From Zygnema circumcarinatum (lineage: Eukaryota > Streptophyta > Zygnematophyceae > Zygnematales > Zygnemataceae), in contig CM074807.1 of assembly GCA_037447605.1 (NCBI GenBank), positions 3,363,802-3,392,873 of the forward strand: a stretch of DNA of 29,072 bases, given 5' to 3'. Every line of letters starts with the position of its first letter. Within the stretch, counting starts at the first letter, position 1. The notes below the pieces were generated by a model. The model made no database searches. It was not told the origin of the DNA and saw nothing but the letters and a program-made list of their open reading frames with translations. Below, piece after piece: positions 24,751 to 29,072 of the stretch. The position numbers and the translations under genes were made by a program.

Positions 24751-26353
24751 CGAATGATACTGCATGGCATAGCATGATGTGACACGACATCTTGGCATTT
24801 ATGACATGGTGTAAGCCATAGTCTGTGGCATGGTAATACAAATCGAGATGTTTGAGTGTGTGTCTCCATTGTGGGTTATTCTTAATTCACCAACTTCCAA
24901 TGACGAGTAAATGAAGGCATCCATGAAGTATCTAAATTATTTTCTCAGTTGAAATGTATGAAAACCAAACCAAACCTGCAGCCGAGACATCACCATCATC
25001 AGAAGATGCAGATGAACTTAATTATATGCTTCCCTGTAGACCTGCCGTTCAGAGCACAGGGCAGCTCCGGCTGCGAAAATTACGCCACAAAGCAATCTAC
25101 GCTGAAGTACAAAAGATTCTGAAGCAGAGAAACTGCGCCAATTCATGCCTTTAAGAGAGAAGTGGCATTGGTTAAGGCCCTTCTAAGGATCCCCTTCAAG
25201 GCATGTAGTGTAATGTAATGGGCCATGTGATGTTTCCGAGGCCATGGCCCATAGTATCTCGGCATGCCATACATTGAAAAATGCGCGAGTCATGCTCGGT
25301 TTATCTTGCCCTCAACCACAGAAGAACTCGAGGGTTTGGAGGAGAAAAGGAATAAGAAATGGTTTTCCAAAGGCTGTTGAGCATGTTTTAGGGCTAAGAA
25401 AAAGGCAACATACTTCAATGGGCCTACTTCAATGGGCCTGCTCTGTGTTGACGGAACAGAGGATGCAGAATGAAAACGGACGAGAGGGAGAAAAAAAGTG
25501 AGAGAGGAAGATGCACAAAATTTAAAATTTTGCTTCAAACATCACGTCGCATGACGTATCAAGTTACTTTTTTTCAAGATAAAACATCGTTGACATTGTT
25601 ACCGAAACGGTCGAAGTCTAAAAAGAAGCTACACACTTGTGGCATTTATTTAGCTTCTCCTCACACAACAAGAGAACAAAACCTATACCCTGTCAAAGAG
25701 GTCAAACTTCTCTTCAAAATTAAAGGAAAGAGAAGGCCAAACACCGCCGTAACCCCTTGAGCTTCCGGGTAGAAAAAACTGTGACACATTCCTGTTCCCT
25801 TCCATGTCGAGCTTGTTCAGTTCAGTGCAACTAACTACTGTACAACGGTAAGAAACAAAATTCTTGGATGAGTTCCGGCATGGATCAAGAAGCAGCCCCT
25901 CCCTATGAGAGTTGTGGCTGCCTCCTTCATATAGCGGAACACTCACATAGACGGTGCCTCTCTCTGCCGTGAGAGGGAGACAGAGAGAGAGAGAGGGAAT
26001 ACTCCCTCTCTTACCTACAAAACATGCCCCGAATTCCGCCGTAGAGCATGCTCGTGACAGCACCCTCTGACATCCTGCCAAGGCCCCAGAAGCACAATTT
26101 CACATTTTGAGTGCGCAAACATGCGAAGAAGTATGACCCCTAACGTATTATTCAGTATCAGATCTAATAAAATGTACATAATAATTTTTTTTTTTGCCAA
26201 AAACATACAACATTTTGTGCAAACACAATGCAAACTATGGATTATTTCAATGTAATGAAATAAAATAAAATAAAGTAAACAATATACGACTAGAATTTCT
26301 ATGAAGTATTCGACAATACAAACGCAAAGCATACCCTCTAAGTCGCCCTCTCC
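24751..26353. other. Intergenic region with weak ORFs and short repeats
   Basis: 24755-24840 is loosely repetitive in GCATGG/ACATGG words. A 66-codon plus-strand ORF at 24954-25154 (MYENQTKPAAETS..., ending NCANSCL) follows an acceptor-like TTATTTTCTCAG; its basic C-terminal half looks non-random but I do not recognise it. On the minus strand, splice-like signals (CTTGGCAG at about 26063, TTTTGTAG|GTAAGAG at about 26013, a CT-rich tract then ACGGCAG near 25967) could mark untranslated or missed exons downstream of the small gene at 26354. Nothing is certain. Confidence 0.3.
25411..25438. repeat. 14-bp perfect tandem duplication
   Basis: TACTTCAATGGGCC occurs twice in direct succession. Confidence 0.9.
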
Positions 26354-27376
26354 TTAGCTCGTTTCAACTCGGAGGTGCAGAACACTGTGAAGAGGAGGTG
26401 GGGGCGCCTCGGAGGGTTCTTTGGGCTTCCGTCCGAACATCTGTAGAACCAGAAAATGAACTGAACGGAGTGAGCATGGAAGCAGTAGAGCCCAAAAAAG
26501 GATGATGTCTATTCTTGTTGCTTTCCTCACGTCCTTACTTTGGCCTGTCCGTGAGACATTACATCATGGAACAAGTTATGGGTCATAGAACTGAAATTAG
26601 TTTGGTTTCCTCTGTAAGCCACAAAGATCAAACCGCTGCAGCGATCACGAATAAACAAATTTGTTGAACGTTTTGGGAGGCGACTTCGCTCCTACAGTTG
26701 AATTAATGACAAGTTAAATCAAGCTTAAGTAACCGTTAGGGAAAGAACGTGGCTATTAACCTGAAGTCTCCCTCTCTTCTCCTCTCTCCTTCTCCTCTGT
26801 CCCTCCCAATTCCCTTCTCGCACTCCCTCTTTCCTCGTCCCCCCCTCCCCCTCCTCAACTCCCTCGCTCTCCTTCTCTCCTCCCATCCCCTCCCCTCCCC
26901 TCCCCCACTCCCACTCCCTCCCCCTTCCCCCTCACTCTACCTCCTCCTCCACCCCTTCTTTTCCCACCTCCCCCTCCCACCCTCCCTCCTATCCATCTCC
27001 CCCCCCCCCCTCTCGCCCTCTCCCCCTCTCCCCCTTTCCCCCTCTTCCCCACTCCCCCTCTCCCCCTCTCCCCCTCCCCCCCTCCCTCTTTCCCCCTCCC
27101 CCCCTCCCTCTTTCCCCCTCCCCACCTCCCCCTCTCCCCCTCTCCCCCTCTCCCCCTCCCTCCCTCCCTCCACCCCTCCCGCTCTCCCCCCCTCCATCTC
27201 TCCCCCTCCCTCCCCCTGCCCTCCAAGCCCACCTTCCTGAGCGTGTTCTTCAATCAGGCGGAGTGCTCCTCCGGCGACGCGCGCAGAAACTCCTTCGCGT
27301 GCTCACGCAGTTTCCCGACCGCTGACGTGGGCTCGGGCCGCCCGCACCCTCCCTCCCCGCCCGCCGCCCCCGCCAT
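26354..27376 (-). pseudogene. Putative small two-exon gene with an in-frame TGA
   Basis: Exon 1 is 27376-27233 (ATG in CCATGGCG context, donor AAG|GTGGGC) and exon 2 is 26440-26354 (acceptor TTCTACAG, ending in TAA). Together they give a 76-codon frame plus stop, with codon 41 (27256-27254) being TGA. Before it: a Gly-rich start, then KLREHAKEFLRASPEEHSA; after it: LKNTLRK, then MFGRKPKEPSEAPPPP across the splice. The smooth amphipathic continuation through the TGA and a clean phase-0 splice suggest that the whole frame was once coding. TGA could come from CGA (Arg) by CpG transition or from a Cys/Trp codon. Alternatives are a short 40-residue product, a pseudogene, a sequencing error, or a chance ORF. 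I do not recognise the family. Confidence 0.4.
26768..27225. repeat. C/T-rich low-complexity tract (CCCCCTCTC type)
   Basis: About 460 bp of nearly pure pyrimidine on the plus strand, dominated by CCCCTCT and CCCTCC words. It fills most of the intron (26441-27232) of the putative small minus-strand gene, where it is purine-rich in the sense direction, as in the NUP210 giant repeat intron. Confidence 0.85.
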
Positions 27377-27463
27377 GGATCCTCCCTTATGCGATCTCCC
27401 TGCGAAGGGGCAAAAAGAAGAGGGGGGGGAAAGCTTCTAGAAGGACGGCCGGTTCTTTCTTTT

Positions 27464-27503
27464 AGCCAATGGGAAGTCGTCACGTGGACACTTTGCCCAC
27501 GTG
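27464..27503 (-). promoter_or_regulatory. Paired G-box/ABRE-like sites and CCAAT box upstream of the small gene
   Basis: CACGTG cores lie at 27481-27486 and 27498-27503, both followed by G (ACGTGG), and CCAAT is at 27466-27470. They lie 90-130 bp upstream of the ATG at 27376. Two close ACGTGG elements are the known arrangement of ABA-responsive promoters; that this one responds to ABA is inference. Confidence 0.45.
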
Positions 27504-27642
27504 GCGAAGATGTTTAACTTTAAGTCAATGTACGAATATGTTGAACCAAGGCGACATAACTGTCCGGACACAAAGGCTGGAGGCGCAGCACACTCCTGGA
27601 GGCACTACCCAAATTTCAAAACAGCCATAGGAAAGTAGATTG

Positions 27643-28163
27643 ACATGCTACGTGGCACAGTTTCATTGGTTCAAACTGAGGCTAGGTACACAGCTGCCAC
27701 AAAACAGCCGCTGGAATTTGTCGTATTAACCACCTGTCGCGCCGACACCTTCATGTCGGCGCATTCAAAAAGACAAGCACATGTACTGTAGAGTCAAAGA
27801 AACAGACAAAACAACATTGTACGTTACACCCAAAAAAAAAAGGAAAATGATACAGCGGCCCCACATTTTGGATATCGGCGCCCCCTTTTGGGAAAAATTG
27901 TACTTTTTTTTTTGGCTAATCACCCTCCCCTTGGATCTTTCGGGAGGAGAGATCTTGTAGACAATCGGACCCCGCGCCTCGCGCGCAGGATCCGACCGTG
28001 CACCAACGTACGACGCCGCGCATCGCGGCGTGGCCCGCGAGATGCGGCGAGCCTACGGAAAAGTTGTCCTCACCTGACCCGTTTGGGTCAGAGGTTGCCA
28101 CGTGGCAGTCTGCCATTGGCCATCCCTGCTGCCGGTCCCCCATGCCGATACAGTGGACCCCCA
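27643..28163 (+). repeat. Left arm of a large inverted repeat (521 bp visible)
   Basis: This arm pairs base for base, without gaps, with the reverse complement of 28552-29072 (coordinates sum to 56715). Mismatches are only at 28005, 28013, 28091, 28120 and 28123, so the outer 362 bp are identical. The arm contains a perfect 9-bp hairpin (27739-27762, stem GCGCCGACA, 6-nt loop), a TGACCC/GGGTCA palindrome near 28075-28090, and a G-box. ORFs in it are not convincing genes. It is probably a foldback/TIR-type mobile element arm. Confidence 0.92.
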
Positions 28164-28566
28164 CCTTGTACAGTGCGTCCCCAAGAAATTTGCCCCGATT
28201 TTGCCGAAACCACCTTTTTGTACGGTAACTCAATGTTAACGTATTAGGGGTGTTAACCTAACCTGAACTATTCTCCAATACAAAATTTGTTAATCGAAAC
28301 GGATTTCAAACATGGGTCACGCTTTTACGCTGTACGGTTAATACGAATAAAATCTCTGAGTCGTACGATATACGTACGGCACCAATAGGAGATCGTGTAT
28401 CTAAATCACGGTACGATACGATACGATACGATATATACGAACAGACATGAACTCTAACATAATACCGCTCGCCTATTGGTAACACGGACCTTATATTTGC
28501 AAATTACAATATTTTCGCCCAGTATTTGCCGAAACCATGGCGAAAATATTATGGGGGTCCACTGTA
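28149..28566. mobile_element. TA-flanked short-TIR element forming the centre of the inverted repeat (candidate Tc1/mariner-pogo-like MITE)
   Basis: The sequence between TA (28149-28150) and TA (28565-28566) begins CAGTGGACCCCCA and ends in its exact reverse complement. TA target duplications and ends starting CAGT are typical of Tc1/mariner-pogo elements. The centre (28164-28551) codes for nothing obvious. It has a second TACAGTG...CCCC copy at 28169, TTTGCCGAAACCA in direct orientation at about 28200 and 28525, a 12-bp inverted repeat (28508-28519/28539-28550) and a TACGA tandem run (about 28412-28433). No transposase is present, so it would be non-autonomous. The flanking arms are also mirror images, so the TIR may simply be the inner edge of a larger foldback. 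Confidence 0.5.
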
Positions 28567-29072
28567 TCGGCATGGGGGACCGGCAGCAGGGCTGTCCAAT
28601 GGCAGACTGCCACGTGGCAACCTTTGACCCAAACGGGTCAGGTGAGGACAACTTTTCCGTAGGCTCGCCGCATCTCGCGGGCCACGCCGCGATGCGCGGC
28701 GCCGTACGTCGGTGCACGGTCGGATCCTGCGCGCGAGGCGCGGGGTCCGATTGTCTACAAGATCTCTCCTCCCGAAAGATCCAAGGGGAGGGTGATTAGC
28801 CAAAAAAAAAAGTACAATTTTTCCCAAAAGGGGGCGCCGATATCCAAAATGTGGGGCCGCTGTATCATTTTCCTTTTTTTTTTGGGTGTAACGTACAATG
28901 TTGTTTTGTCTGTTTCTTTGACTCTACAGTACATGTGCTTGTCTTTTTGAATGCGCCGACATGAAGGTGTCGGCGCGACAGGTGGTTAATACGACAAATT
29001 CCAGCGGCTGTTTTGTGGCAGCTGTGTACCTAGCCTCAGTTTGAACCAATGAAACTGTGCCACGTAGCATGT
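28552..29072 (-). repeat. Right arm of the large inverted repeat (runs to window end)
   Basis: Reverse complement of the left arm at about 99% identity. Because the window ends inside it, the true arm length and any target-site duplication cannot be seen here. Confidence 0.92.

Noticed and set aside
26855-27253. Gly/Arg/Glu-rich ORFs on the minus strand
   Set aside because: They are translations of the pyrimidine/purine low-complexity intron tract.
26354-27376. Selenoprotein interpretation of the in-frame TGA
   Set aside because: No SECIS-like core was seen in the following 650 bases, and land plants are generally held to lack selenoproteins; kept only as a remote alternative.
27888-28827. 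Two near-identical ORFs (MGKIVLFFLANHPP...) in opposite orientation
   Set aside because: They are the same sequence in the two arms of the inverted repeat, with no recognisable domain and no transposase motif; the right-arm copy stops at the arm edge.

Overview
The window reads as nuclear DNA of a streptophyte, most likely a land plant. It carries a plant-type GP210/NUP210 nucleoporin gene with many introns, and a C2H2 zinc-finger gene with QALGGH fingers and a DLNLP (EAR) repression motif. Introns and spacers are unusually rich in purine/pyrimidine simple repeats. I cannot name the species; the style would fit a non-angiosperm, but that is inference.

Layout. (1) About 74-14811, minus strand: the 5' part of NUP210. 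I could chain 22 exons in frame with GT/AG junctions (about 1,394 codons from the first ATG, 1,380 from the second); the C-terminal part lies beyond base 1. Intron 13 (3512-7552) contains an uninterrupted (CT)n tract of 3,731 bp. The first exon starts in telomere-like repeats, and intron 1 holds a related CCCTGAA minisatellite. (2) 14812-18735: spacer shared by two divergent genes, CpG- and GTACG-rich, with six CACGTG cores, purine tracts and the leader of the next gene. (3) 18736-23766, plus strand: one uninterrupted frame of 1,676 codons with eight C2H2 fingers, an EAR motif, basic NLS-like patches, an acidic block and two polyglycine runs. (4) 23767-26353: 3' flank, mostly featureless, with short repeats and weak ORFs. 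(5) 26354-27376, minus strand: a putative small two-exon gene with one in-frame TGA, with two G-boxes upstream. (6) 27643-29072: a near-perfect inverted repeat (arms at least 521 bp, 5 mismatches) around a 388-bp unique centre; the junctions carry a TA-flanked terminal inverted repeat like those of Tc1/mariner-pogo elements.

The genes do not form a pathway. NUP210 is a lumenal/membrane component of the nuclear pore and the zinc-finger protein is a likely transcriptional repressor; they share only a divergent promoter region. Splice sites were assigned by eye from consensus, reading phase and remembered resemblance to plant GP210. Exon 4 and the exon 11/12 junction are the least certain.
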